This document shows, piece after piece, positions 36,511 to 48,818 of a DNA stretch of 64,000 bases (position 1 is the first letter of the stretch; each line of letters starts with the position of its first letter). The notes beneath the pieces are model-generated. The model saw nothing but the letters and a program-made list of their open reading frames with translations, ran no database searches and was not told the origin of the DNA. The position numbers and the translations under genes were made by a program. The stretch comes from Zhengitettix transpicula (taxonomy: Eukaryota; Arthropoda; Insecta; Orthoptera; Tetrigidae): positions 180,621,246 through 180,685,245 of the forward strand of contig CM073590.1 in assembly GCA_037074705.1 (NCBI GenBank), written 5' to 3'.

Positions 36511-38500
36511 TTTGACGTAGCACATCTCAATTGTATGTTGCAACTTCAAGCTGTTGGCGATCCACTGTGTAGAAATTCTTGTGTGTAAAATTCGCAGTAC
36601 GAAAAGTAATCTTATCCATTCATATTTTGTTAAACGTTTCCAATGCTATGGGGTTTTCGCGCTCTAACAACTTCGAGGGACAAAAGTGGAATACTTTCTT
36701 TTCTTCGGTCTGACCACTTTTTCGAAATTTTAATTTATTGTGTTTGATTAAAAAAGAATAATCTGTAGCCTATAAATTTCTGATCAGAGTTAAATGTTAT
36801 GTTAAAATTAAAACTATATGTGTTGCAGAACATAAGTTATGTATAATTATTTTTTCTGTGATATTCATGTCTCGGTCCAAAATCTTACATTATCCACTTT
36901 ATCTACAGTTATGTTTCTGCAAAATATTAATTTATAGTCCGAATTGATATGAAAACTATCAAAGTTCTTGTCCCTAGTTTGTTTAATTTTGTAAATAGAG
37001 ACTTTATTTAAGATGATATAAAACAAAATAATACTTAATAAAATCTATTAGTTAAAACAGATCTAACATCAGCCGGACTGTTAATATTTAAATCGTGCAA
37101 TTTATTGTTGGCAGTTATCAACATTCAGCAAATAATTGATATTGAAATAATTCTGATTTCTATCAATGACGCGATATTTTGAGTTGTTATTAAAAAACCT
37201 AAACTCACAAATTCTGAATTCAGCATCTCCGACAATTAGGGCGATAACTTCCAGTTTCATCCGAGAAGTTTAAGTTTCTTTTTAACTTTTGTTAGAGAAC
37301 TAACCGTTTTATATTACGAAGAATGAAACCGCACGAATAATTGTGTATATAGCCTTTCTGGAACTGTAGAGTTCAATTTCTTGCGTTTGTTTACGAAATA
37401 CATTTGTATTTCGATTTTGTCCCCGCTATGTACATTTAGGTTTTCCTAGTATTAGAGTTACATGCTGTCATTCAAACCTATGTCCGAGATCCTATAATTC
37501 TGAACTAAGCCCCATGTAAGGTTTGTTTGACACTACTTGTACAATATTTACCCCCAGGATATGTCATTCAATAAACAAAACTACAATGTTTGTACTTTCA
37601 AATATCGTACCATCACATTTGAAAGCTGAGATCTGCTAATGAGCAGTTTTCCCTACCACGTATCATGTGAATTAGTGGTTACACTATCAATGTAACTCAG
37701 CACTACTATATTGTAAATTTTTACAAAGTTAAACAATTTTTTTTAAAAAAAAAAAGAAAAAAAAGAGGATACTCCCGCATTGGCCTCGAAAACCCTATGC
37801 CAGTAGTTCAGTTATTTCGTTTTCAGGAATTGAATAAATGACACAATGAGCGATTAGTTGTACGTTAAATTCTTTCCCAGAATCTGATGTCTGACACTCC
37901 ACCTGCACATAGGTTCTGAGAGCAGAGTAGCCCATACTACAACGTGCCTGTAGGAACAATACAACTATGGAGCTTACAAACGTCGACGTAAGACTCCTCT
38001 CGAACATGTTAGATATCTTCAAGTTCACTAATTTCGACGGTCGTACTAGTAATATACGTTCTTGTATTGTAAATAATATTAAATAAATCACGTTTGCTGA
38101 ATGTATTGATAAGATTGACAAGGGACTGTACACTTGTTAATGTAGGTGGTAAGTCTTTGAGTAGTCATTTCAGGTTGTATTTGAGACACCAGGGCAATTG
38201 AATCAAGCGCTATCGTGGTAGTGAAAAATTAGCACTTCGTAGTTTCTTGTTTACTTGTCGACAACGATCATTTAATTGAGTAGTAATATGATAATGCATG
38301 AGAAGGACGTTACTCTGAAGTCAATATTCGATTTGTAGGTTTTTCCGTAAATGGTAACAAATAACAATTGTTATAGAAGAGGAATTATTATTGGTATTAT
38401 GGGTGATTAATGACTATCAGAATGACCTTTCATAAGAACAAGTAACCAGTGAAGTGTCGAAAAACGAAATCTGTCGTAGTTGAATTGGAAACATTATTAT
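36511..38500. other. Intergenic, AT-rich, nothing recognised
   Basis: AT-rich single-copy-looking sequence without a sustained coding frame. An A-rich low-complexity patch is at 37,738-37,766. No gene or repeat shared with the rest of the window was recognised. Confidence 0.5.
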
Positions 38501-38538
38501 TCCCCTTTCAGTCCCTTTCCTATGCTGTTCTAAGAAAG

Positions 38539-38590
38539 CCTGCGAGAGGATTCTCTCGCAGGTAACCTGCGAGGGATTTTCTCTCGCAGG
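38539..38590. repeat. Two tandem hairpins at the head of repeat R copy 1
   Basis: CCTGCGAGAG-GATT-CTCTCGCAGG at 38,539-38,562 is a perfect 10-bp stem with a 4-base loop. A second hairpin with almost the same arms follows at 38,566-38,590. The TCTCGCAGG string also opens the copies at 51.1 and 58.3 kb, so this is a doubled and inverted head of the repeat. Confidence 0.75.
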
Positions 38591-39091
38591 CAGAACCTTT
38601 TAGGAGAGATACGAAGGGGCTACCTTTGGGGATGCCTTTTCCTCTCCGTTTTTGAACTAAGGTTCCCACAAGCCGAGGCACCTCGGCCTGTTTTGAGAGG
38701 TGTATGTTCCGGGGTCGCAGACCTTGGGCATACGGTAAGAGTTGTTCGCTATTCCCATTGGAATAGTCGGCCAGCTGCCTCCTAAACTGGTCAAGGCACG
38801 GAGAAGGGAATGCTGCGTCCCCACAGCAAACTCCTCTCCCGCTATCGGAAGGGCGTGGGACAAGTACCCAATGCCCGACCTACCCGATGCAGGTTTTTCT
38901 AAGGTTTTCCCTGCATTCCTTTAGGCGAATGCCGGGTAGGATCCTTAAAATATGGCCCGGGGGCCCTAGTTAACCCTTGGCTACCTTCCTCTACCCTTCC
39001 GCATCCCCCCTTTCAAATCCCTTCCTATGCTATTAAAGGGGAGTTGCCCAAAGTGGATTACCCTCATGTAGCCTGTTGCCCTAAAAAAAAA
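38591..39091 (+). repeat. High-copy repeat family R, copy 1
   Basis: A fairly GC-rich repeat unit. Landmarks in order are GGTGTATGTTCCGGGGTCGC, GCATACGGTAAGAGTTGT, CTATTCC..TTGGAATAG, GACCTACCCGATGCAGG, TTCCTATGCTAT and a final TAGCCTGT. It ends in a run of nine A, as in a retroposed unit. Six copies lie in this window between 38.5 and 58.7 kb. No coding frame is shared, so it is non-coding or a LINE 3' end. Confidence 0.75.
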
Positions 39092-39546
39092 TGCTGTTCT
39101 CTCGCAGTCGAACCTTCCCAGAGAGATCTGGACGAGACTACGTTAGGGGATGACACCTCGGCCTGTTTTGAGAGGTGTATGTTCCGGGGTCGCAGACCTT
39201 GGGCATACGGTAAAAGTTGTCCGCTATTCCTATTGGAAAAGCCGGCCAGCTGCATCCTGAACTAGTCAAATCATCGAGACGGGAATGCTGCGACCCCACA
39301 GAAATCCCCTCTCACGCCATCGGAGGGCATGGGACAAGTACCAAATGTCCGACCTACCGGATGCAGGTTTTTCTAGGGTTTTCGCTATATCACTTTTAGG
39401 CGAGTTGCCTGGTAGGATTCTTAAAACTACAGTCCAAGACTCTAGTTAACCCTTGGATACCTTGCTCTACCTTTCAGTCCCTTTCCTATGCTATACGAGG
39501 GGAATTGCCACTATGTGGATTACACTATATATAGCCTGTCTACACT
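39092..39546 (+). repeat. Repeat family R, copy 2 (head-to-tail with copy 1)
   Basis: It begins with TTCTCTCGCAG directly after the A run of copy 1 and has the same landmarks to TATAGCCTGTCTACAC. Part of the head is deleted (GGGGATGACACCTCGG). The direct abutment suggests one copy inserted into the tail of another. Confidence 0.75.
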
Positions 39547-39549
39547 TTC

Positions 39550-42525
39550 TTCTTCTTCATTCGTGAAAAAGGCGAAGGATGAAAATGATATTTTGCTTTA
39601 TTTATATTTAAAATTGAATTTTCATCACTTTAATATTTTTAATTTAAGCGACTGTCAATTATGCAGTTCAGATAGTAATTTCTGTCTTCGAAAGTCATCG
39701 CTTGTGTCCTCAAATCAACGATGCTTTAAATACCGAATTTAATTACAACTGTCTGTCGTCGATATTAATCCGCTATACACTCACATAGTAGAACAAACAA
39801 ATTAACCAGATTCGTTCGTATTTTGGAGTCTTATAGGGAGCGCATGAAGGGGTGCTGCAGCTCTATTTCGAGGCTTGTTTTTTTATTAGTTTATTTTAGA
39901 CCAGCACAAGTATAGCCGAACTTGCTTGAAAGCTCTCCTGTCTGTCGTGCTGGTTTCCATCGTCTGCGTAGCACGTATAGCGCATCAGTTTCCTCTCAAA
40001 GACGGACAACTAAATTTATTTCCAAATTCATATTTAGCCAAATTGAAATTTGAAAATAAAAACGTAAATGATTCTTAAAGCAAAATTATTATAGGCCCAT
40101 TCAAGAGAAAGACTAGTACATTCTCAGTTAAGAAAAAATAGAAAGAAAACAATCTGAAGGCGGATATTAGCAAATTCGAAACAATTTATTAGGATTATGA
40201 AGATACTGGAAATACAATGGCAAATTCTTTACTAAAAGACAATATTATGTGAGAATTTGGTGTACTGTAGTCTGTTTCGTTAAGTTCATGGCTGATTACT
40301 CGTAGGATCTAAAAAGGCGACAAACAAAGTAGAAAATGTTTATTTTAAAATCGACCGATTGGAGAATCCAGACCAAACTATGAAATAAAGTTCCATCTGT
40401 TGATCTTATTAGATTTCGGGGTCTCCAAACAGTGGCCAATTATTTCAAAAATAGAAAGAAAAGCTCAAATAATGAGAATTTAATTTTAAAAAATAATAGC
40501 TTCAATTATGTTCAGTCATTTGGTAAAGATATTAACCATTCATGTATTAAAGAAAATGGAAGAAGTTGACATCGTTATGAAATATATTAATAGGTCTATA
40601 ATTTGCCCGATAACATTGAAAGTGTTATGAAGAGTATGTGAAATACAGTTATAATAAAATTTGAATCATGGCCAATAAGGAATTTGCTCAAGTATTAGCG
40701 ATTATAAATTTACCCTGAAAAATAAAATTTATTTTCGACTGGGCCAGTATTTTATTCTTAATGTACATTATTTAATACCAATGTAGAGACTGCTAATATT
40801 TTCGGAACATTTTATTATAGCAACCTGTTTTTGTCAGTGATGCCATCAAAGTTCGACTTAGATAAAGTATTTCTAATTCATTAGCTTCACTGTATTATGC
40901 CCGTTTTTTATCTTTTGCTTATCGTAGATTCTTTTAAATAAAGTTTCGTTCTTAATTAATAAAGTACATGTTTGAGGAATATTATCGTTCTTAAAAGTTT
41001 AAGTAACGAAGTATCATTATTTAGATATAATCTCTGATGCCCGTTTCGTATTGCTGCTTCCTATAAATTAATATTGTTGTTGTGTAACGATAAATACGGT
41101 GTATGAAGTGAGTATAGACTTTTTAAAGTTTTTGTTTTTCGTCAAAACTGGTAGTATGTATGTAGCACAGCTATATCCGTAGGCATTATAAAAATATCTC
41201 GCTGCTCGTATCCAAAGAGCCATTTGGTTCTTTCAACTGTCAGTTTAGGTCATTTGTCAATGGAGCCAAACTAATGCTAAAAATTATGATAGTTTCGTTC
41301 TTATTACGGTTTTGAACGTTTTTTTTAAAGGAGACTCGTCTCTAATATGCTTCCAGATAATGCTAGTGGTTTGAGGATGCGTCTTTAAGTTTCGATAACA
41401 ACGATAAAGGGGTGGTTTGTGGCTATTTCAAGGGACTCAAATCAATAATTGATTTTCGACATTTGTCAAAGCTTACAGTCACCATCATGTCATCGAGTAA
41501 TCGACAAATCTACACTGTAGGTTCTCATTGGAAAAGCTTACATTAAATTCGTAGCTAGGAAAGAATTAAATTACTATTGAAGCGTAGAACTGTATTTTTA
41601 ATAATTATACCCCGATTCCAAAATGTATATCTTAAAACGTCAGGCTCATGTAGAATGGCTTTAATAGTTTTAGAACAGGTAAAAGAAAAATAACTTTTTT
41701 TCTTTATATTTAAGGATAATCAGAATAACACGGGGAGATAATTTTATTAGCGGAAACGAACGCAAAGTTTATAAAAGCAGTTACCAATAATAATAATAAT
41801 AATAATAGTTGGTTGTAGTAGGTCGCTTGCTTGTTTTAATCTGTGTGGGAGCTATTCTTGTGAAAACGTTAAAGAAAATCTAAAGGAATCGTAGAGCAAG
41901 TCGTTGGATGAAATCTCGATGTCTTCTCGAGCGAAGACACTCCTGTGCGATTAGAGTTCCTGTTCAAATTTGAGCTAGGAATATATTTAGATTTAACTAT
42001 TACTTCATGCCTGACATCATATTCCAAAATTACGTTTTGGAAGGAGATCGTTTGAATTGTCCCGATGTTTCATTGACGCTGAAAATATTTTTTCGACAAA
42101 TGCTCATGACTTATGAGTGGTTAGCAGAAGAATCAAATACAGATAGATCATGTTTGGAATAAATCGAATATCCCTTTAGAATTCTAAAGTCGGTATTTAC
42201 ATACTGATTAGGAACGTTCTCGATAAATCGAGGGATTGTTCCAGAAATACTAGCTGCGGAAAGAAAGAAAGGTAGAAAGTAGTCGTGTAGGGAAAACTAA
42301 GCAAGTTCGAAAGAGGAATGACGCCGTGAGAGTAGGATTATTTGTGGATCTTGATGACCGAAAGTATGATTCGATATGAGGCATGGAGATTAAATGGTTA
42401 CGTAGAGAAGAATGGAGTGGGCATTTTGAAATGTTTAATTAGACAGTTGGCTCGTTTGTATAATTTGTGTGAGCTATACTGGTCGTCGGGTCAGCTGATT
42501 GGCGAGTGCGCCAGGTCAGTGGAAG
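39550..42525. other. Intergenic, AT-rich, no gene seen
   Basis: No convincing coding sequence. A perfect AAT microsatellite is at 41,786-41,807. The remainder has no repeat I could match within the window. Confidence 0.5.
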
Positions 42526-42589
42526 ATGGCCTCCGCGTCGGGCTGGCACAGTCCGCCGTCGCCGCCGCCGACGCCGCTCACAGACGCAG
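42526..42589 (+). CDS. Possible first coding exon of an unknown gene
   Basis: A short GC-rich island in AT-rich sequence. ATG at 42,526 in a good start context (GAAGATGG) opens MASASGWHSPPSPPPTPLTD and then runs to a donor-like GCAG|GTAGGC at 42,589/42,590. The Pro/Ser-rich start, GC content and donor fit the first coding exon of a regulatory gene with a long first intron. I do not recognise the protein, no later exon is visible in the window, and GCC-repeat sequence can give such a frame by chance. Confidence 0.3.
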
Positions 42590-43600
42590 GTAGGCTACTC
42601 GTAACATTTAAACACGAAGCTCAACATGATGGCAAATCTATCGGAACTACGTAACGTGTAGAAGATAAGCAATCGTACTCGGGGAGTATATTATTAAGTG
42701 CATAATCGCAACTTTTCAGGTCAGAAAACATGCACTACTTTATAGGATACCAAAAAACTCGCCTGGAAGATATTAAAGTCCTTTGTTATTATAGTGCGTA
42801 GAGGCTTTACTTTACCCATTTTTCCCATTTTACGACTTAAAAACTGAGACCACAAACAAATCATGTAAAGGGTAATAAAACGAAAAGTAATGTTAATATG
42901 GTGTAGAATATAGTGTTTACTATATAGCTAGCCGAAATTATGTATTCATATTCCATCCCAAAAATAATAATGTAACGGAATATAATTTCGGTTACTTTTC
43001 TATGACCCACTCTGTATTTGCATACGTTCTGGGTACTGATTAAGGGTCTATGTTATTTGGTGAGGAATAAATGTAACGTAATAATTGTGTTCAATAATTT
43101 GATGTCCTTAATAAAGTATAAAACGGTGAAATAAATTTTATATTAAAATGGTTGCCCTCTTGGCGTGTACGAATTCGCGCTTCTAATTCAGAGCCGTCGT
43201 TGTCCGTCTGACTTATCTTTCTGTAATATGTCATGCCTACTACTTTCTTATTTTGCTTTTACGCTCCTCGACGTCTGTGACTATCGTCCTTCTCTAACGA
43301 AGATAAACTATCCTGGCAGGTTCAATGCTCTTGGTGCGAGTTTCATGTTCTGCCCAATCTTGCATTTACCGCACACCTGTGTGAAAGTAAGCATTGGTTA
43401 AATGTTTACTAACACGGCTTGAATAGTGCTGCATTTCTTCAAAATAATAGTTTTATTTACCTCTTCTTTTGAGGAAAGCTCTACACGAGTAAACATTTAT
43501 TGAAGGTACTTTACATTATGCCACGAGTTATTTATTTTCCTCTACGTAAACATTTCGCCTCGCCAACTTGCTGCTTGTATTCAATTTCTGTATTAATTTC
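42590..43600. other. Non-coding, nothing recognised
   Basis: AT-rich sequence with no recognised exon or repeat. It could be the start of a long intron if the exon at 42,526 is real. Confidence 0.45.
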
Positions 43601-43613
43601 TCGAACTCTTGCA

Positions 43614-43960
43614 CTTTTTTTTTTTTATTTATTAGACAAAACTTTTATCTTACGATTATTTGTTGTTACATAAAATATTAGAGTATATACAATTAAAATT
43701 ATGTACATAATTAACCTGGGAACTTGGCACTTAAGTTAATCCAGCAATTAACATAATTTTGCAAATTTTTCTTGTATTTTACTTTGGGTGTCTGAGGGGC
43801 ATACTTTGTTGAGTTATGAGGGTTCGCTGGTGTTGTACAATATGATGGGATGGATTGAATGGGTGGATGGGGTCTGCGGATATGAGGATGGGGTGGGTTA
43901 GGAGGTGCCGGAGTGTTCTGGGGGAAGGATGAGGTCGATAGGGCGTAAATCTTGCACTTT
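43614..43960 (-). mobile_element. Jockey-type retrotransposon 3' end fragment
   Basis: It begins with a poly-T run (minus-strand poly-A tail), followed by G-rich sequence. The reverse complement near 43,940 (CCTATCGACCTCATCCTTCC) is close to the tail of the jockey remnant at 11,240-11,270. This fits the last few hundred bases of a 5'-truncated LINE on the minus strand. No RT motif remains. Confidence 0.5.
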
Positions 43961-46900
43961 GAGGAAGCAGGAAGTTCTATCTACGATGAAGTAGGTATTT
44001 AAAATTACAATACTTGTGATTTTCCCTACCAGTTCTATTTCGAGGTCTCTTTCTCGAGTATTGCTCAGATTTTAGGACATAATTATTGATATTTATTACT
44101 AGCCCCTGTAATGATCTGGATCTCTTGTATCTCACCTTGTTATTATGACTATTTGGTTTTCGAAGGTATGGTGTGAGTCAGTTGTAGCTAATATATTCAT
44201 AAATGTTGCCAGATGCTTTCTCGAACGCCGTGAATGTAATTAATAGAAATATTCGTTATTAATTTCTATGTGCATTTTTTTATTGCCAATTATAGGTTGT
44301 AAAGAAGAACTTATTTATAATGAACTCTCGCTGAATTTCGGTCCAATTACAGTTGATGAACTCTCAAAACATAAATAACACAGGCAAGAATCTTAACAAA
44401 CATTAAAAGTTAGTGAAAGCGGTACCATTTATATGAATTGACAGAAAATTTGAACGTCTTAGGGGTGATGTCTTTCAGATAACAGAATATGGTAAGTTAT
44501 TTTTTTTTTGTATGTAAACTGAAGTTCATGTATTTCTTATTAGCCAAAAAGTGGGATAAAATGCTTCGTGTAGTTCAAGTGAACTTAAATTAAATTATTG
44601 ATTTGTAAAAAAAATATAATTTTCTATAAGGTCAAAGCGAGGTGTTTTACTACAGCTCAACCTCTATAGGAAACAACCTAATCGATATTAATCTGACGCT
44701 GGAAATATGACAGATTAATACTTTCTCATTGAAACAATGTGAATTAACTTATGTTTTTAGATATTAGATTGATGCAACTTTTTTTGACACTACGTTGTCT
44801 TGAAAACCATCTACTTCGTATTTTCACCGAGTTTCACATAAACATTCTTCAGAATTCTTGAGAATCCGTTAATGTGTCACGGCTTAGCATGAGAATAAAC
44901 TCCATAGAAGTTTTACTTTACCTTTGTGATTCTTTAGTTCGCCATGCATACGTAAAGAAAGCCAATCTTTGAAAATGTAACCAAAAAAAGTTGTATGGTC
45001 GCAGAACACTGTCAACTTCATGAAAAAGTAGAATCATTGAAGTCAAAGGTTGAGAATAAATTGTCTAATATAGCGGGGTATATCGTAGCACGTGTAAGAT
45101 TAACGTCTGATAGATTCAAAATAGCTATTTTAGATTCCGTCAACACATTCTCTCGATGCCGAAGTGCTTATGACATATGTTGAAACCAATATGACGCTGT
45201 ACAAATGCTTCTGTAAAGGTTTTAAGTCATCAGATGTGTTAACATCGACAAAAATAGAGTAAATATTACATTTATAAATGTTTTAGAACTCTGTTGTGAT
45301 AGATTTCGTGCGGGTTTTTTCCCCGTGTAATGAATCTTTTACACTATTGCGGTGGAAATGTTAATGAGTCAACATAAGTATTTAATACGTAATATATTAT
45401 TTGAGCGAGTGTATAAGTAGAACCAAGTTGGATACGATACAAAAAGTCATGCATGGGCGATCTCGGACGGTAGGTTTGTAGGAAAACGATAACACTCTGC
45501 AAAAGTGTAAGAATTGAAGTGATTTGAGTAAAGGGAAAAATTTTAATACAAGCGAGGCCGGCTTCATAAGCGGAAGAAACCTGTATGTACTGAAATTGTT
45601 AACTCGAGTATATAAATCGAGTACACTAACGAAAACATTGATGTATGGAAGGATACTGGTAGGTCTGAAATAAGTATACCTAATCCAGTGTGTTCGCACT
45701 CTCAGACACAGATCTGAATTATTTCTCCCGTCGTGGTGCTTCACTGTTAAAACACCCGCTATATTTTTTGTTCAAATTTTCAGACATAAAAAAATATAAA
45801 TATATGCGATACAGCTTACCATGTTCCGTTGAAATAATGACAGGCTCTCGAGTCCTTAGATGTGCATCAAATTATTAGAACAGCTCGAAAACTTCCTGCT
45901 TGTGTCGACATTCGACCGTGCGATTCTCATAGTTTCCTCAGTTGATACAATGACGGGGAAACCGCATTATCAGATACAAACACACTCATTTTCCACGTTT
46001 AAACTGAAATTGAAGAACAATTCTCCGGTTTGCGAGATTGACTTCATGTACTGATACGTGTCGTTCATATTGAAATGGCCGGAGCAACTCAATTTTCTGA
46101 ACATATGAAGATTTTTAATCAAACGGATTTTTTTTTATTTTAACGTATGAATATTTTATTATTGTGATTTACAAATTTTAACAAATTTATCGATGTATTT
46201 AATTCCGCAGCGCATTCAGGTCTTGTTTTGGAACTTCGCGTAAAGTTTTCTCAGTCTGATTGGAACAAACTAAATGAATACTGTGTCATAACTTGATGTA
46301 TGTTCCAATATTAAAATAAAAGCTATGTAACACAACATGCAATAAATAGAATTAAGAAATATACATATAAATTGTCCCATATGCAACTTACGAGACAGTG
46401 ACCAAGTGAGTTTGACCGAGTCTAACCTTACAATGTATTATTAACCTCTTGCTGATTACCCATTTTGCATACCGCATTATCAAAGTAAAATGTATTTACA
46501 AGGGTATAAGCTACAAAAGCAAAATTCTTCAAATTTTGTATTTTGAAGTGATATTTTTACAATATTGGTATATATTTTTCTGAGACCGTTATTATTGATG
46601 CGGTTAAATTTTCACATAAGTTACTGTTATTGGATTTTATTTTTAATCAAATTCTATTTAATTAAATATTTGCAATTCGAGACAAAATAAATAACGTTTT
46701 CTGCTTAATTGTATAACTGCACACACAAAAAGTATTTTTAGGGATAAACCACAAGAAGAAAAACAAACATGAGAATATATGACTATCCGTCGTCTCTGGA
46801 GTCGGCATATGAAACAAGCAGGAAAACTATAATTAATGTATATAAATAAACAAATTTTACATATAACACACATTCTAAATTTTTACAGGAAAACATTAGA

Positions 46901-47228
46901 ATAGTCAGCTCGACGAAGACGGCGGTGTTCAATCCCTTCAAATTTGAATCGAATATCTTGCACTACTATTAACAACCTCAATTCGTTCCGTACATCATCA
47001 AATTAATTGGATATCTCATTTTAGTAAGTTATAATGAGGAAGCACTTACTCAACAGTTTGGAGATATAGAAATTACGACGCTATGTTCATATACTTCGTA
47101 TGCAAATTGCGAGATATAAACAAGGTGTCGAAAATTATATACAGTGTGTTTAAACATACTTTTACCAAACTGACATGTGATGGAGACAGAAAATATATAT
47201 TTTGTTAAATAACCATTTTTTTGTAAGT
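43961..47228. other. Non-coding, AT-rich, nothing recognised
   Basis: No convincing gene, RNA gene or known repeat. Short open frames exist on both strands, but none has a recognisable motif or splice context. Confidence 0.45.
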
Positions 47229-47602
47229 GTAGACAGGCTATGTATAGGGTAATCCAAATAGTGGCAACTCCCCTCTTATAGCATAGGAAAAGGAGTGAAA
47301 GGGGGAATGCGGAAAGGTAGAGCAACGTAGCCAATTCGCCTCAAAGTGATGCAGGGAAAACCCTAGAAAAACCTGCATCAGGTAGGTCGGGCATTTGGTA
47401 CTTGTCCCTCGCCTTACGATGGCGGGCGAGGGGTTTGCTGTGGGGTCGCATCTTTCCCCTCTCCGTGCCTTGACCAGTTTAGGAGGCAGTTGGACGACTA
47501 TTCCAATAGGAATAGTGGACAACTCTTACCGTATGCCCAAGGTCTGCGACCCCGGAACATACACCTCTCAAAACAGGCCGAGGTGCCTTGGCATGTGGGA
47601 TT
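47229..47602 (-). repeat. Repeat family R, copy 3
   Basis: A reverse-complement copy: TGTAGACAGGCTATGTATAG at its left end is the tail, and CCGGAACATACACCTC near 47,560 is the GGTGTATGTTCCGG landmark. It is the only minus-strand copy of the six. Immediately to the right is a transposase remnant. Confidence 0.75.
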
Positions 47603-47659
47603 TGTACGTTGTCCTGCTAGATCCGCGGAAAGGACTGGTTCTACATGAAAGCAGAACTG

Positions 47660-47770
47660 TATTCTACCACCATAGACTCGGAAGCGGAATTAGTAGCAAG
47701 AATTCTTGCTACGGGAAAACATACATAGAACACGGGATTCCCAGCTACGTTGATACCTGCTCTGCGCTCA
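47660..47770 (+). pseudogene. Fragment resembling a Tc1/mariner-like transposase C-terminus
   Basis: From 47,681 the plus strand reads EAELVARILATGKHT, then a stop, then NTGF. This resembles the (D/E)LVARI...I.(N/T)TPGIF helical segment found near the end of many insect mariner-like transposases. Only about 30 codons can be matched and a stop interrupts them, so the call is tentative. Confidence 0.35.
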
Positions 47771-48344
47771 GGGTAATTCAGCTCATTTGGAACATTTTAT
47801 TAGAAGAATAAAGTACGAGAAAACATAAACCATTATTTTATTCTCAACCACACTCAATCACATCCTTGCATACTCAATACTCGCTCAATATGAGTTTCAG
47901 GAACTTGACTATTCAAGATAATATATTTCTTTTATCCTCTTCCATCATATCTGTGAGTTTGGAAAATAAATTTTTAAAATCCGTTATATATTATTAATTT
48001 ACACTTAAGAAACACCATAAATATGAAAAAAATTGTGACTTGTAAATTAAGGTATATACTGTGGAAAATGACGAAAATATAATTTACAACTTTTTGACTT
48101 GCGCGTCGAAATAAGACAAGTGAAACCTGAGCTGTGACGAACTGTGATGAACTGTTGTTTTAAGTAGAGTTGGGTTTTAAGTCTTGAGAACCTAGACAGA
48201 AAATTTTGAAACTAGTACATAGTACACCAAGCTATGAATAAATATTTGGAGAGAAATTTTGCCAAAGATAATGTGGATGTTTAAAAAAGTAGAAGCTTTA
48301 CTCGTATATTAATAAAATAATTAATAACCATATACGACAGTTTG

Positions 48345-48818
48345 TATTTATATTGTGACGACGTTTCCATACCTTTTATTTTCCCTACAGAAGAGGTATT
48401 TACCAAATTAATAAGAAAACAGGGTCAATTTAATAACTTGTTAATCGTTTAGTTATGCTAGTTTATTATATTAATTTGTTTGTTTATTTTTGTATACTTT
48501 AGCTTGTCTTTGTTTACTTTGTACAATTATAATATACACCCATCTCATCTTCCACCCCAAACACCTCAGAACTACAAATCAAGAACTCAAGGGCTGTAAA
48601 GTCACTGAACTCTCCACCTACACGAGCCAACATGTGAATTATTTACCGTAATTTTTGTGAATACTTGTAAATTTATGAACCAAACTGTAAATCAAAAGAT
48701 AAAAGTTTTTAAGAATAAAATTAAAAAACAAAACAATTATTGTACATACATTCTGTGTAGGAAAATACCTGAAGATGATATAAAACGTCGATATCGAAAC
48801 GTCGTCACAATATAAATA
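48345..48818. mobile_element. Inverted-repeat element with hammerhead-like 3' end
   Basis: The ends 48,345-48,367 and 48,796-48,818 are perfect 23-bp inverted repeats containing GTGACGACGTTTC. Just inside the right end, on the plus strand, is CTGAAGA (48,769-48,775), T, a GATAT/ATATC stem around a 9-base loop, GAAA (48,796-48,799) and CGTC. This is the order of a hammerhead ribozyme core with a GTC cleavage triplet. The interior is AT-rich without coding frames. A relative may be the motif at 7.7 kb. Penelope terminal-repeat origin is inferred. Confidence 0.65.

Noticed and set aside
47395..47811. A 138-codon plus-strand open frame
   Set aside because: It runs antisense through repeat R copy 3 and then through the mariner-like fragment in another frame, so it is an artefact of repeats.
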